Below are positions 13,009-24,904 of a stretch of 52,038 nucleotides of DNA, one piece after another. A program made the translations under genes and the position numbers. Within the stretch, counting starts at the first letter, position 1. Each line of letters opens with the position of its first letter. This DNA comes from Paraphysomonas bandaiensis (lineage: Eukaryota > Chrysophyceae): NCBI GenBank assembly GCA_965644295.1, contig CBFFRP010000256.1:1-52038 (forward strand). The letters run 5' to 3'. Under the pieces are notes generated by a model, which was not told the origin of the DNA, searched no databases, and saw only the letters and a list, made by a program, of their open reading frames with translations.

Positions 13009-13495
13009 ACTGCTCCATTCCGATTCGTGCTCTAGAAAAGTATTAATGTCTATTAAACTAAGAAATTGTAGATTTTTGAAACGATTGAAAAGGCTTCGCA
13101 TGGAGTATCACAATGTATGTTCATACATCACAGCCGAATGTAGTTTTCATATAATGGAAGAACTTTTCAACAGTAGAAGAAAAAACATCCGTAAAGTATA
13201 ATGAAGGCTGAATGGATAAAGCTGCAACCTATATCACACATACATAGTACCCTTTACCAAGTGCCTTTGCTCTAATTGTTATAATGTCCCAATAGCACAT
13301 CAATAGGGAATATTGTACTACGCAATGCTTAGAGCACTTCTACCATCTTAACAATTAACAACTCGGGATAATACCATCTTAACATTAGAACCCTCTTCAA
13401 TTCTCAACAAAACCACAATGCAGCAGCAGTAAAGCTTAATCTCGACGAATTTCCATATTCAAGAGTAACAGTGACCTAACCAGTACAGAGTAACA
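13009..13495. other. 5' flank of the lectin gene, partly repeated downstream
   Basis: The about 120 bp before the lectin start (about 13350-13490, with 'ttctcaacaaaaccacaatg' and 'cagcagcagta') reappear at about 14660-14775 with about 80-85% identity, where no lectin frame follows. The rest shows an open frame (12950-13201) that I regard as chance. Confidence 0.5.
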
Positions 13496-13942
13496 ATGAA
13501 AACTGGAGGTCAGCGTCAGCTTCATCAGTTTCGAATGTTACGATGCAAGCAGTCACAACTCGTTATGGATATTAGCGGATGCTCAACGAGCAATGGTGCG
13601 AAAGTTATTCAGTGGTCGTCACATGGTGGAGAAAATCAGCTGTTTCGCTTCGAAGAAAAGGCTGAGGGCTACGGACTGATACGTGTCAAGCACTCTGGGC
13701 TTGTACTCGACGTTTCAGGTGGCTCAACTAAAGATGGTGCGAATATATGCCAATACACTGAACATGGTGGAGATAACCAGTTGTTTCGTTTTGAAGAAAG
13801 GGGTGGAGGTTATGGTGTGCTTCGTAACAAGCATTCTCAACTCGTACTCGACGTTTTTGGTGGCTCAACTGAAAATGGCACGAATATATATCAATACACT
13901 GAACATGGTGGAGATAACCAGTTGTTCCGTTTCGAGGGCTAA
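13496..13942 (+). CDS. Ricin-B-type (beta-trefoil) lectin-domain protein
   Basis: This is a single-exon gene of 148 aa, TAA stop. Three internal repeats of about 45 residues each carry the pattern LV[ML]D[IV].GGST.[ND]GA.I.QY..HGG[ED]NQLFRFE. The trailing HGG-x-NQLFRF is the equivalent of the QxW end of a beta-trefoil lobe. Such domains bind galactose- or mannose-containing glycans. There is no signal peptide, no membrane segment and no catalytic domain, so it would be a cytosolic, nucleocytoplasmic-type lectin. Repeats 2 and 3 are far more similar to each other than to repeat 1, which indicates a recent internal duplication. Sugar specificity cannot be read from the sequence. Confidence 0.85.
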   Translation: MKTGGQRQLHQFRMLRCKQSQLVMDISGCSTSNGAKVIQWSSHGGENQLFRFEEKAEGYGLIRVKHSGLVLDVSGGSTKDGANICQYTEHGGDNQLFRFEERGGGYGVLRNKHSQLVLDVFGGSTENGTNIYQYTEHGGDNQLFRFEG

Positions 13943-14180
13943 ACATATCAACTTAGCATTTAAAACATGTTGATTGCGATAGTTGATGTAGTTCCATTAT
14001 TGTATTTCAGTAATTTTTGGTTTAATGCAATCCTTTAGCTGGTTTGATAGTAACAACTTCTCTAATTTTAGATTATCATTACTTGCTCCATTCTGAGTGC
14101 GTACTTAGTACTTAGGTAGATCTGGATGGGGGTCTAACTAATACATGATTAAGCCCCATTAGCTACCTACTGAACCCAAC
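13943..14180. repeat. Segment repeated at 14380-14470
   Basis: The stretch about 14085-14180 (ttctgagtgcgtacttag, then gggggtctaactaatac and gattaagccccat) returns at about 14380-14470 with small changes. It flanks and enters the inverted-repeat element described next. No gene is seen. Confidence 0.45.
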
Positions 14181-14654
14181 TGCCCCATACTGACATACTG
14201 ACATCGTAACTAATCACTGCGTGCGGCCCTCTAGAAGGTGTCTAAGCACTGCAGCATGTAGTGTTTAGACCTACAATTGCTACTGAGACATAAGTAAACA
14301 GTGTTCTACGACCACTACTTTTCTGCGGCCAATAAACAAGAATAGTATCAATACTTAGTAGTACGTACTTCTACACTGCTCTATTCTGAACGCGTACTTA
14401 GGTAGAGCCGGGTGGGGGTGGGGGTCTAACTAATACTTGATTAAGTCCCACATGTTACTTGCTAGCTATCTACTGAACCCTGCTAGCTACATTATTATCG
14501 CATGGTATTCAGCGATGAGTATGCAGAGAGAACCCGATTGGGGAACCGTCGCACTAAGCAGTGTGTACATAGGTAGAGGTGCGCGGTAGCAGCACTCGGC
14601 AGCACCCACTAGAGGGCCGCACGCAGTTGTTAGCTACGCTGTCAGTCTGGGGCA
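14181..14654. mobile_element. Non-autonomous TIR element (MITE-like), 474 bp
   Basis: The ends are imperfect inverted repeats of about 50-60 bp: TGCCCCA[T/G]ACTGACA, then CGTA[A/G]CTAA, then the perfect 18-mer CTGCGTGCGGCCCTCTAG. The left end has an extra tandem TACTGACA. The interior has no coding capacity. I could not find a clear target-site duplication, so the outer boundaries are approximate. It sits in debris downstream of the lectin gene. Confidence 0.55.
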
Positions 14655-15502
14655 TTAACAACTAGGAAATATACAACCTTAGTATTAGAACCTTCTCCAA
14701 TTCTCAGCAAAACCACAATACAGCAGCAGTACAGTTAAACTCGACTAATTTCCATGTTTTAGAGTAGCAGAATATATATATTCTACAATTAAGCATGGCC
14801 CTAACAAACATCGAATTAGATTGTATAAGTCGTTGAATTGCGAGTTTGCTAGTGTATTGAAATCTGAAAAGTAAGTAATATTCTTCTATATAGTCTGAGC
14901 ATGGTGAGCCTCATAGCACACACTAAGAATGGAAGTGGTCGCACCTTGGTGCTTGCGGCGACGCACAAGCAGCTTCCGTAGCGTTAAATAGTAGGATAAT
15001 AGAATTTGTATTGATTAGTTACGGGTAGAGGTCTAACTAGTATGTCTAGCATTCAACTAGCCACTACATTGGTGCAGGTTCTTAACGCCTATTGCTAAAT
15101 AAAAAGACTTTTAATATATATAGTCTGAACTCTGAACTGACATTCCCTAGTTTGGAGAGTTCTGCTACCACTCGTTCGCCTTACATTTAATCAACAGTTA
15201 CAGAATTTAAAACACATGTTATGCATCCGCATAACGCATCTTGTCAACAAAGTATTATTCCGAAGAAAATAATACACTATGAAATATGAAGTATATGAGA
15301 ACGCACTTTTCAGATAGCAAATCTCAACTTTTACTTGGTGTTGCTTGCTGGCAGTGGTGCTGATATTATGTGCACTCATGTGTTCCAAGAGATAAAAGTA
15401 ATAATGCTCCATAAATAGTACCAGTTTGAAAAAGTATGTATCAGGTTGAAATAAAAAAGAGAGTGGCTCGCTTACACAATTACAATTGCAATGAGAAGCT
15501 AT
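14655..15502. repeat. Repeat-rich spacer: orphan lectin 5' flank and inverted LINE tail
   Basis: From about 14660 to 14775 there is a diverged copy of the lectin gene's 5' flank. From about 14900 to 15120 there is the inverted partner of the repeat at 8520-8720, including the core 'gcttgcggcgacgcacaagc'. The remainder to 15502 is the 3' flank of the uL23 gene. Confidence 0.55.
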
Positions 15503-16085
15503 TTAAATGATACTGATACGGTTAGCAACATCAAGAGCATCGTAATCCTGTGTGAGACGAACATAAGCCTTCTTCTGTCCATCGGGTCTAATTTACGAAA
15601 GACTATTACTGAATCATATCGTCAGCAATTATAATTAATACCTGATGAGAGTGTTGACCTTGGCGGCCTTAATAGCGTAAAGCTTGTTAACGGCATCCTT
15701 GATCTGTCTCTTGTTGGACTTGACGTCAACGATGAAGACAAGGGTGTTGTTGTCCTCAATTTTCTTCATGGCAGACTCGGTGGTAAGAGGAAACTTAATC
15801 ACCTTGTAGGCATCCATCTTGGGAAGAGGCTTGACGGCCTTCTTGACAACGGTGGGGTTTCTCGCCAACTTGAGGGTAGTGGGCTTGTAGAAATGCACCT
15901 TGTTGTGCACTCTAGTAGCCTTGCGGCCACTGCCCTTCTTCAAGGCACCAGCAGCCTTCTTTGCCTTGTCTGTATATTACAAATAACATCCATCAGACAA
16001 TTATAAAGACATATGAATCAAGTAATATATCACAGTAACAACATCATAATGATAACCCACCTCCTCCTTTCTGTGTTGGGGCCAT
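15503..16085 (-). CDS. RPL23A: Large-subunit ribosomal protein uL23 (L23a)
   Basis: Three exons, 16085-16061, 15969-15642 and 15587-15503, encode 145 aa. This protein binds 23S/28S-type rRNA at the polypeptide exit tunnel and is a docking site for chaperones and SRP. The N-terminus ([20 protein letters not shown]) is the basic eukaryotic extension. The globular domain follows the canonical pattern: [13 protein letters not shown], the segment before [20 protein letters not shown], then [18 protein letters not shown] and a terminal [12 protein letters not shown]. The TAA after ISII is at the canonical end and supports TAA as a normal stop. Introns are 91 and 54 nt, GT-AG. Intron 1 splits the codon after MAPTQKGG. 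Confidence 0.96.
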
Positions 16086-16756
16086 CTCTCTTCTTTTAAT
16101 AAGATTATTATTATTATAAACTTAACGTGTGATGAGGTACTTTAACTAACTCCAATTCACCTCATCATCCATAGAGTCTGAATATATCTTTGACGGACAC
16201 AATGAAAACTGAAAATAATCAGGACATTGTTAAGTATATGGCTACAACAAGTCCTAAATACCCTTCTTTTAGTACGAAATCACTAAAACCAGGGATTTAA
16301 GGATTTCTATTAAAAACTGCCTTCTACTCTGTGTATTTCAGTATTCTAGTTACAAAATTCCATATTTTGTGTCAGAATTGCCTTGAAATTAGGAATTTAT
16401 ATGGAGGTCCGTATGTGAAGACTGCAACGTACTGCTGTACCACCACACTACAAAGCAAATATACGTTTGTGTATTTTTGTTCCAAGATGCCTCTAATATT
16501 GAGACAACAATTATATGTATTCCATCCGTAGTTGTACTTCAGTAATATAGACGATTTCTGCTTCAATTATTTTCCGAAAAATAACATGCTGACTGCCGAT
16601 ACGTACGCAGAGATGTATACGGAGATATCATACTGTAGACTCCCATATAGTAACTTAACGTACATTCCAGTATGAACTAGATCACAAGAAGATACTACAC
16701 AGATATCACATCATAGCACTCATTAAACAACATATCCTCATCCCTGTATATTACCC
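16086..16756. other. Divergent intergenic region without recognised features
   Basis: This AT-rich stretch separates uL23 (minus) and the glycosyltransferase (plus) and must contain both promoters. I see no repeat, RNA gene or convincing frame. Confidence 0.4.
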
Positions 16757-19232
16757 ATGATATTCCTTATATTCCTTGTCTATTTCATGGGTATTCTATC
16801 ATATGGGAGCAGTCATATCCCTCCTATTAATGTATCACAGTCCTTATCAACATGCTGTACTTACATCACACACAGTAACTCAACTAATACAAATCTTATG
16901 CAATGTATTAATCAGAGTAATATTGAAGTTGTTGATAGTTTTGTAAGAATTAAATCGAAGCCTGTTGTGGCTGTTGTCACGAGAGCCACTGAAGACATAT
17001 ACTCATATGCAGCATACAGTATATTTCTTCAGTCTATTCATGCCGATCACAATGGTTACCTTCATTATCCTGTACTTCCTGATAACAATGAGCCGGACTA
17101 CCGTACTCATAAGAAACTTACACATATACTTAATGCTTTCAATAGCACTGCCTATGAGCTGGACTATATTGTGTGGATGGATGCGGGTATCTCACTATAC
17201 TTTTGTTTCGCCATCATACCGTTAACTGAATGAATATAGATTCAATATTTCTGGATTTGGAAATGTGTATTGAAGATGTAAGTATACGGATTTTGTCATA
17301 CTTAGAACGTGATCTTTTCAATACAGGTTATTCTTGAGTTTTCAGATTCACATATTCTCATCTCAGCCGGGTCAAACTCTCTAGTGAATACTGGATTTAT
17401 TATTTTCCGCAAAGCTGCATGGACTGAAAACTTTCTTTTGCAATGGCTCGAAGCCCGCAAGCAGCAGTCAGCGTCTGACCTTCCCGCTGCGACTTTCACT
17501 GATACTATGGGTTTTGAGCACGTTTATCGCTCGTTACCCCCTGAGGAAAGGCGACTTGTGACAATACTTCACCCGGAGGCGCTGAACTCATTATCACCTC
17601 CTATGGCACGGCAGCTTCCACACCATCGCATCTTGCACCTTGCTGGTGAGACCTTGAGCATGAGAAGGAATGCATTCAAACTTGCGGCTCAGGAGGTGTG
17701 TAGTGCTCTCGATGAGGAGCGCTCGCCCAGTCATCAGCTTGGCCTTACCAGGGAAGTAATCCGATCAATTGCAGAGAAAAGGTATTTAATATTCATTTGT
17801 CAATTCATTGAATTAGTTGTAATATACATAACAAATGCACACACACTATACTTTACTTAACACCTACTCGTTTCCGTTTGAACTCCGTTGTAGTCATAGA
17901 GAGACAGCAATAATGCTACTGGAGCGATTTGTGGCGGCCAATAACTCTGCGCACACGGTGCCTCTTGGTTCTCTAGTGGGAGATTTACATGACCTTCGGT
18001 TAGTAACATTGCTGCACAGTTCCGCTTTTTGATTTTTATCCAATTGCATGTTTCATTTTTGGCAGTTTTTCAGTGGGTCACTATCAGCATGCGGTGTCAT
18101 ATGGAAACAGTTCCGAGGAACGCAGTCGAGCCATGAATCTCTACCTTGAGGCCTACAAGACTATCACAAAGGAAGTGGACTATGTTCACGATTATATCGC
18201 CATCACTGCTGCGTCTAATCGCACGAATAGTACAGACGCAGCTGCTGAGTCAAGTGAGGACTCAAGGAAAGCGTGGATCACTTGGATCGACAAAATGCGT
18301 GCCGTCCCAGAGTTCTATCTTCTTCCAAAGTTGCTCCTAATGTCTGCGGAGTTTTCTTACGAGCTCTTGAACTTCCTCGGCCCATTGGTGTACCAAGGTG
18401 AGGATCTTCTGGCCGAGTGGAATGAAGTTGCATCTAGAGTTCTTACCAATACTGGTATTCTGGGAGAGTTGGTATGTTGATTATATAGCTGGTTTCTAAT
18501 CTAAGTCCACGTGTTCGTGTAGCTACAAGAAAGTGATGCCGTATTCTACTCCGCAGCTGTGAACATGCGTGCGTCTATACTGAGAGATATGGGTGCGTGG
18601 TTGTAGCTCTATATTTCTTCGTAGCACTCTATATTACGAGTGCGCTTGAGAAATTTCTAATATATATATTGTTAGGCATGCTATATATGCATCGGCACAA
18701 CTATGCCGCTGCTATCAGCTCCCTTCGTGATTCCATGACGGTGTACGAGCGCATACGAATTTTCATTCGGCAGTCGGACCCTACCCTGCCACATATATTC
18801 GACCGAGAGGGTGAATTGAAAACTCACACAGCGCTCGCACAGACGCTCTGTATGGACCGCCAGTTCGGCGAGGCGAGTATGGATACTGGTTGTTAACTCG
18901 TTTCTCAATTGGTTGCAGGGATTGGCACGGTTCGAAGTTATTATAGACGATATGTTAAGGGATTTCGGTAATCCTCTACATCCATCACTGGCAGAGAAGT
19001 TTTTATCCAAAGGTACAGCTATAGCCCGACGCACAACTATTTATGATATTCGTGGCTGTGTTAAGGTATTTGTGAAGCGGAATTTCATCGAAGTAATGAA
19101 GCCACTCGATCATTGCAGCATGTTCTGAATATATGCCGTCGAAATGAAGGGTTTAATTTTGGCGATACACCAGACCGGGCGTTTGCATTACTTCGAATGC
19201 TTGAGAACGAAGCACGACGACAAGATCTTTAG
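16757..19232 (+). CDS. DXD glycosyltransferase with N-terminal signal-anchor and TPR-like C-terminal half
   Basis: Nine exons (16757-17186, 17240-17277, 17327-17781, 17894-17998, 18066-18471, 18523-18592, 18676-18872, 18919-19065, 19119-19232) give 653 aa, TAG stop. The N-terminus is a hydrophobic signal or anchor (MIFLIFLVYFMGILSYG). The transferase domain has WMDADSIFLDLE, the DXD metal/sugar-nucleotide motif, formed only by splicing exon 1 to 2 (D142-A-D144), then LVNTGFIIFRKAAWTENFLLQWLE, a pattern of GT34-like Golgi or ER enzymes. N-glycosylation sequons are frequent before it. Residues from about 290 are helical. IRDMGMLYMHRHNYAAAI-type segments and a second helix pair resemble TPRs. 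Donor of intron 7 is GC (GAG|GCGAGT); all others are GT. Donor sugar and acceptor are unknown. Confidence 0.8.
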
Positions 19233-21192
19233 CACTGTACTGTATAGTGAAGACTATGATTAATTCATAGGTCCTGTTTTTTGTGGCGCTGATATGTAGT
19301 TTTACGATTTTGGAGTTCATGGATTCTTCATCGCTCTTTTAGCTTTTAAAATGATTTAATAGGGAATTGTTAAAGACACGGCTTGTTTAGTTATAACCAA
19401 GGAATCTGGTCAGTACAGATTCTGAAAATGCATACGCCTGGAAGTGTCGTATTGTATTGCTCTCCGAATATGAAACGATGGTTTGTTTCACTTTCACTTT
19501 CACTTCACAAGATACCTGAACGTGTCACAGACGATTCCATGGCAGTATTACTTTTCCGGCATTATTATGTACATATCTTCTGTAGCAATAATCACCATAG
19601 TGATATAGCTTTTCACCTCTGACTGTTTTGCGTGCCGAGAGTGTACTACGGCAATACAAAAGTAGTGCAGAAATTACTGATGATATCGTATATGCAGTCA
19701 ACGTGAGTGAGAGCATAATAATACTAATAACTATTTATTTGTACTCATTTTATTACTTAAATCGTTTCAGAAAGGCTACGTTGTTATAGACTTTATTGGT
19801 ACGTCAGACGAGATAGATTGTTATTATATCATACAGAATTGTGTTATTTTACATGAAACTTATTATAACAACATATTATCATCATTCTGATAGCAACCAC
19901 TGATAAGTTTCCGTAACTTGAATCAACCCTAATACATCAATTTAAAGTTATATAGCTATACAGTATTCTGACTATGTTTTACTGTTTTTCACACTGTGTA
20001 AGAAATAATACAGTTCTATCTTAGGGAAGCATACATATTCTAACGGTAATCATGGCGGCCATGGTGTTCACCATATCCTTCGAGCACGGTATAAAATTTA
20101 ACGTGAGGAATATGAGTTAGTGTGATAACATAGTTAGGATGTTTGTACATCATCATGAGCAATACTGATAGTCGTTTTTTCCTCTTTCAATATCACAACA
20201 ACATTTTTATATCACTTGAGACTTAACTTCATCTTATACTCGTATTATTATTTAACTCCTGTTCTTTTATTATTGTACGTTAATCATGACTATTTAAAGT
20301 ATCCATTCTTCTCCAATATGTACTTGAACTTTTAAGTGTTGGAAATTGTACTCGCTATCATGTTGGAAATTGCTCATTTTTAATTCGTCGTCAGACTAGA
20401 TGGATTTATTAATATCGTTTACACGAAGTTATGATAGACAACACAAACTCATTTTGTTCCATGCATAATCTCCTACATATGTGACACCTCTCGTTACTAA
20501 ACATATCTTGAAGGATCAAACTATTTCAGTTTCTCAATATCATCACAGCATTTGTACATCACTATATTTCACTGTTTTCTTGTACATTGTCTTCAAGTGA
20601 CATACTGAATATACTAGAATAAGATCCATATTCTAATACATTGGACATTGGACAGACTTGATAATAGATGCCAACGTATTGTATACACTATAAACAGGAT
20701 TCTCATGATAATGCATTATTGTCGATAAAGTTCACCGCCAAAACATATATATAGTAAAAGTCTCCACCCAAGACAGAAGAGAGCCAGTTCCCTCTCAGCT
20801 TTATGGTAACTTACTTCTGGTTTCTTATTAATTATTTATGCCATGTTGAAATCGTAAAGAGGGGTAAATATCTTTTTTCGTTATAAATGTAGTAATATAC
20901 GAGAGTAAATAAAAAGCTTTAGTTTTGAATTAGATTTTACTTCAATAATATATTCTACATAGTATCCGAACAAAACAGATAAGATCAATCTTCAACATCT
21001 CTTCCAAGTACATTTTTCCTGCATATATATCGCAGCACTATAGATATGATACATAACACGATGAAATCCGTATTACAACAATGACCATATGGTAAACAAT
21101 AATACCAAAGAAGAAAGTTAAAAGTTTCCGTCATTGCGGAATTATTCAACTTGAGATATGTGTATGATAAACTAATCTGTTCATAAGAGAGG
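19233..21192. other. Gene-poor AT-rich region
   Basis: About 2 kb in which I see no frame with protein-like composition, no RNA gene and no obvious repeat. It includes the 3' flanks of the glycosyltransferase and of the small membrane protein. Confidence 0.4.
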
Positions 21193-21459
21193 CTATACAA
21201 CAGTTACGTTAGTAAACCCTACTCTGTTATCAGTCTCTTCATTCTCCACTTTAACGGACTTAACAGCAACTTCAGTGGTGTTTTGTTGTCCTGTAGTCTC
21301 TATGGAATCGTCTGCTACTTGATTTCCATTTGGAATTGGTGCATGGCTTTGATTAGTCTTATAAAAGCAGAGACATACACAGTATATTAATATGATAAGT
21401 ATCACTACTATAAATATAATAAAGAAGAAGAGTGGCTCAGATGTTGAAACCATATTCAA
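21193..21459 (-). CDS. Small single-pass membrane protein
   Basis: This is a single-exon frame of 88 aa with TAG stop. After a short polar N-terminus (MNMVSTSEP) comes one strongly hydrophobic segment of about 23 residues (LFFFIIFIVVILIILIYCVC), followed by a Cys-containing juxtamembrane stretch and a 50-residue polar, acidic tail. It has no cleavable signal features, so a type III or tail-in-cytosol topology is likely. I do not recognise a family. Its position about 700 bp upstream of the receptor gene, on the other strand, may be incidental. Confidence 0.5.
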   Translation of the reverse strand: MNMVSTSEPLFFFIIFIVVILIILIYCVCLCFYKTNQSHAPIPNGNQVADDSIETTGQQNTTEVAVKSVKVENEETDNRVGFTNVTVV

Positions 21460-22178
21460 GCAAGTAGTTGAAATGAATGATTTTAGTGTTTAATTGATGT
21501 TGATGTTGATGGAATAGGATTTGAATAGATGGGATGGTAGTATGCTATATCGGCTATTGCCTTCATATAGATATATATGAATATGTGTGTTGGTTGAAGA
21601 CTTTAGAGAATAGAAGGAGCATGAGATGGTGGCTTGTTGGAGTAAGTCTCGCTCGTGCCGTCTACACATACTCATACTGCTGTACTTGCATACTTGTACT
21701 ATTGTACAGTATACCGCCGTACTATACAGTATATGGAAGAATATACTATGGATATAATCCCTCAATTTCTATGAGATTAATACATAAAATAGGGGGTTTT
21801 ATAATGAAAGCGCTTTTTTGTTTTGTTGCTGCTGCGTACTTGTAATTGCTGCCAACAGTATACAAATCTATGGTACAGAAATTAAAACCATAAATTTTAA
21901 GAAATAAATAATTAAAAATAAGGTTTTTGATAATAAAACCATACTTTTTCACTCTGTACGAGTAGCAGATCGCCATAGGATACTGCTGTACATCCCACTG
22001 TACATCTCCAGATATTGATGCATGCTGTTATCAGACACTGAACTGCTATATGAAGCATTCAGTTAATCTATCTGATATCAATCAGTCGTAATGCCTTTAT
22101 AGTTAAATGAGTGGAATGTATTAATGACATAATATATCGTATAGTAACCTCCTAACTTACTCATATATATACAGAGAT
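21460..22178. other. Divergent spacer before the receptor gene
   Basis: AT-rich sequence holding the promoters of the small membrane protein and the seven-TM receptor. Open frames on both strands here are rich in Tyr and Ile codons, as expected of AT-rich noncoding DNA. Confidence 0.4.
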
Positions 22179-23977
22179 ATGATATACTTCTTAACTCTCT
22201 TCGTCGCTGCTCTATCAATGATCACAACCCTCTTCGTTATTGTAGTGTATTATATGTATTCACGTACAAGTCATTCACAACTACTTACAATGATTGTTTC
22301 GTTAATATTTACTGATTTCATGGTTGCTTTTTTGGTGATATTATGGCACCTGTTGCACCTGTTTATGGAGGGAAGTGATTCCATTGACTACATGTGCCAA
22401 ATCTTCTTACCGTTTCCCATATATTTTTTTATTGCTGGTTACGGTTGGACAGTTGCAGTAGCATGGAGGTTTCTCTCCGTGTCACAGGTACATGCCATAT
22501 TGTATCCATTTATTACTTTCTAACAGATGTTCAGTACGGATCTGGTGGAACCCCTTCGACTGATGCGAACAATACTTGTGTATCGAAGTTCTTCTCATTT
22601 TTTCAATCGACTAGAAAAAGCGGAGAGCTGCCTCTACCTCTGTGGAGTGTGTGGGTTGTCAGCTTTATCTGCGTTCTTCCCATGATCATTTTGAATACCA
22701 TCGGAGGACAATATGATGTAACAGAAGTTGTTAGCACGCCCGTTTCTTCAGGTATTTATTCTGTCTAGATAGATATATCATGACATTCGTCGTTTTATGA
22801 TTTTTTTGCATTAATGTAGGTGGAAAGTACTGCTTTTTCAATTCTGAGACTTGGGTGGGAAGATTAACAAATAATATTTGTTTTCAACTACCTCTTCTGC
22901 TTACCATTGCGACGAACGTTTCTGCTTTCACAGTTGGTCTTAAGGCCTTAAAGCACTCTCCACATTCGGTAATATTAACTCTGATTATATAATACTTGTA
23001 ATTTTCCGATGTGAGATATACCCTATTGTGTTTTTTGCTACTGTGTCGTTGTGCTACCGTATTGTAGAAACCCCCTGTATGCTGCGCCCTATGCTACGTA
23101 GGTATACTGTTGTGACTCCCGTGTGTATGCTGTCAGGTCATTGCCCGTGAGATGAATCGCGTGGGAAAATATCTTTTCGTTCTATTAGTTGTATGGGTAC
23201 CAAACCTTTTAGTGAATTTCTACCAGGAAATCACACCACGAGATAAATCCAACAGATATGATGTGGTTATCGAGGTATGCATGAAGTTTATTGCAATAAA
23301 TGAGTCATTGTGTTTGTGCATGGAATAGATATATTGGTTGTTGCTTTTAAAATCTTTAACCCGTGATGTATAGATAATGGTTCTCCTCACGTCTCTACAA
23401 GGCGTGCTAAATGCTCTGGTCTATGCATGGGGTCACAAATCCTTTAAACGGTAGTTTCTGTTGACATCTGTCAATCGTGCCTAACTATACTGTGAACAGG
23501 TTTGTCAAGGGCCGCTGGTCGTTGGACTCTATTGGAATGAAGGGGCTGTTGCTGGGTGCACGGAAAAATTCTCCACCGGATGAGAATTCGGCAGTAGGCA
23601 TATGGGAAACTGACCTTGACGATAACTTATACGCCAGGGAGGAAGATGGGGGAGGATACATCGGTCCATCTCCTGAAGATAGCTGGGGAAGTGTGATGCA
23701 CAACTCTACTGCCAGTCCTCTCGCGGGGTCTCAGAGAAAGAATAGTTCGATGTGTTCCGCTGAGGATGTGAGACGAGCGAGTGAGCGGCGCGAGAGGTTT
23801 AGTGCAAGTGAGAAAATCATTAGATTTGACCCAAGTCTTGATGAAGTTCAGTACTACAGAAGACGAGATCCGTCACAGCTTGCTGCACGCACTCCCCCTG
23901 TCACCACCGATAGCGAAGATAACAGTACCACCATTTCGATTCATACTGGGAGTAGTAGTGGTACAAGTAGCGTGTGA
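22179..23977 (+). CDS. Seven-transmembrane receptor, cAMP-receptor/Git3-like GPCR
   Basis: Six exons, 22179-22487, 22535-22751, 22820-22968, 23137-23274, 23374-23450 and 23500-23977, encode 455 aa, TGA stop. TM1 starts at the N-terminus (MIYFLTLFVAALSMITTLFVIVV as two pieces), TM2-TM3 follow in exon 1, TM4 is LPLWSVWVVSFICVLPMII, TM5 is in QLPLLLTIATNVSAFTVGLKAL, TM6 is YLFVLLVVWVPNLLVNFY and TM7 carries SLQGVLNALVYAWGHKSF. The phrase 'LQG.LNALVYAW' at TM7 is typical of the Dictyostelium cAMP-receptor/GPR157/Git3 group. A Cys in TM3-proximal loop and KYCFF in ECL2 could form the usual disulphide. The 170-residue cytoplasmic tail is Ser/Thr-rich, a likely phosphorylation region. Exon 2 is placed at TTCAG|TACG because that alone keeps TM4 in frame. 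Ligand unknown. Confidence 0.85.
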
Positions 23978-24904
23978 TTTCGTATACATATTAGAATAGG
24001 TGATTCTGTAGATTAATATGTGCTGCATGTCTATGTCTCCAATGTGAGCATGGTGTATACGTAGGTATGTAAGTAAAAGTTACGTTTGGTGTGGATTTTG
24101 TTTTTGCGTATGACAGTAACAGATAAAGTACTTGGTGGATATATTTATTACCTTGATTTCAATAAATAACGAACGCAACATATATATCATTGTACTATCC
24201 AGTTTACCAAATATTTGAATTGGATGTAACTATCTCGATAATGTGGAATATACACCTTCTCTCAACTTCATCTGCAATCAGTCACTCACAGCGAAAAGAA
24301 ATGTTCGGTAAGAGATGAGAAGGAGTATCGTGAATGTATTGCTCACATGTTGTTGCTGGATAACACTTATGCGGTTGATGTGTCCTGAGAATAGTGAATA
24401 TGGTATTGTTTATCTTGATAGTTATGCATCTGATCCACCGATTATTGCAATAGATCAGAGTGTCTTTCACTATAGCTGGATACTATTAACAGTGTAGTGG
24501 GGCTGGAACAGTCAAAGCCGGGATAAACATCTCTGAATGAATTCTATGAGTGTTTGGATACGATCTTAAGCTATTAGATTCTGCGATGAGATGCATGAAA
24601 CTGCATTGAGATGATATCCACAATGCATGATACCCAAAAACCTTCTATTTTCCCTTCTTAGTGTATATTTACATGAGTAAATTCTAATTATTAGGGAATT
24701 TTAATTTTTAAATCGCAATAAACCATGTTTTTATGATGTCCAGACTATGGACTATTGGATCCTATGAGCGATGTCATGTATGCATATGTGTGTGTGTTGA
24801 TGATCACCCTGGTGTTCAAGTGCAGTTAGTGTATCAGATCTCATCATATCTATCTCAGCTCATTACTTATCACTCTACTCTGTATATTGTACACAGTCAC
24901 TAAG
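23978..24904. other. Intergenic region
   Basis: Downstream of the receptor gene. One short plus-strand frame (24315-24497, 60 aa, with a hydrophobic Cys-rich N-terminus) is too weak to call. Nothing else is recognised. Confidence 0.35.

Noticed and set aside
15191-15412. Frame following uL23 in the same phase after its TAA
   Set aside because: Open by chance in AT-rich 3' flank; uL23 is complete at ISII.
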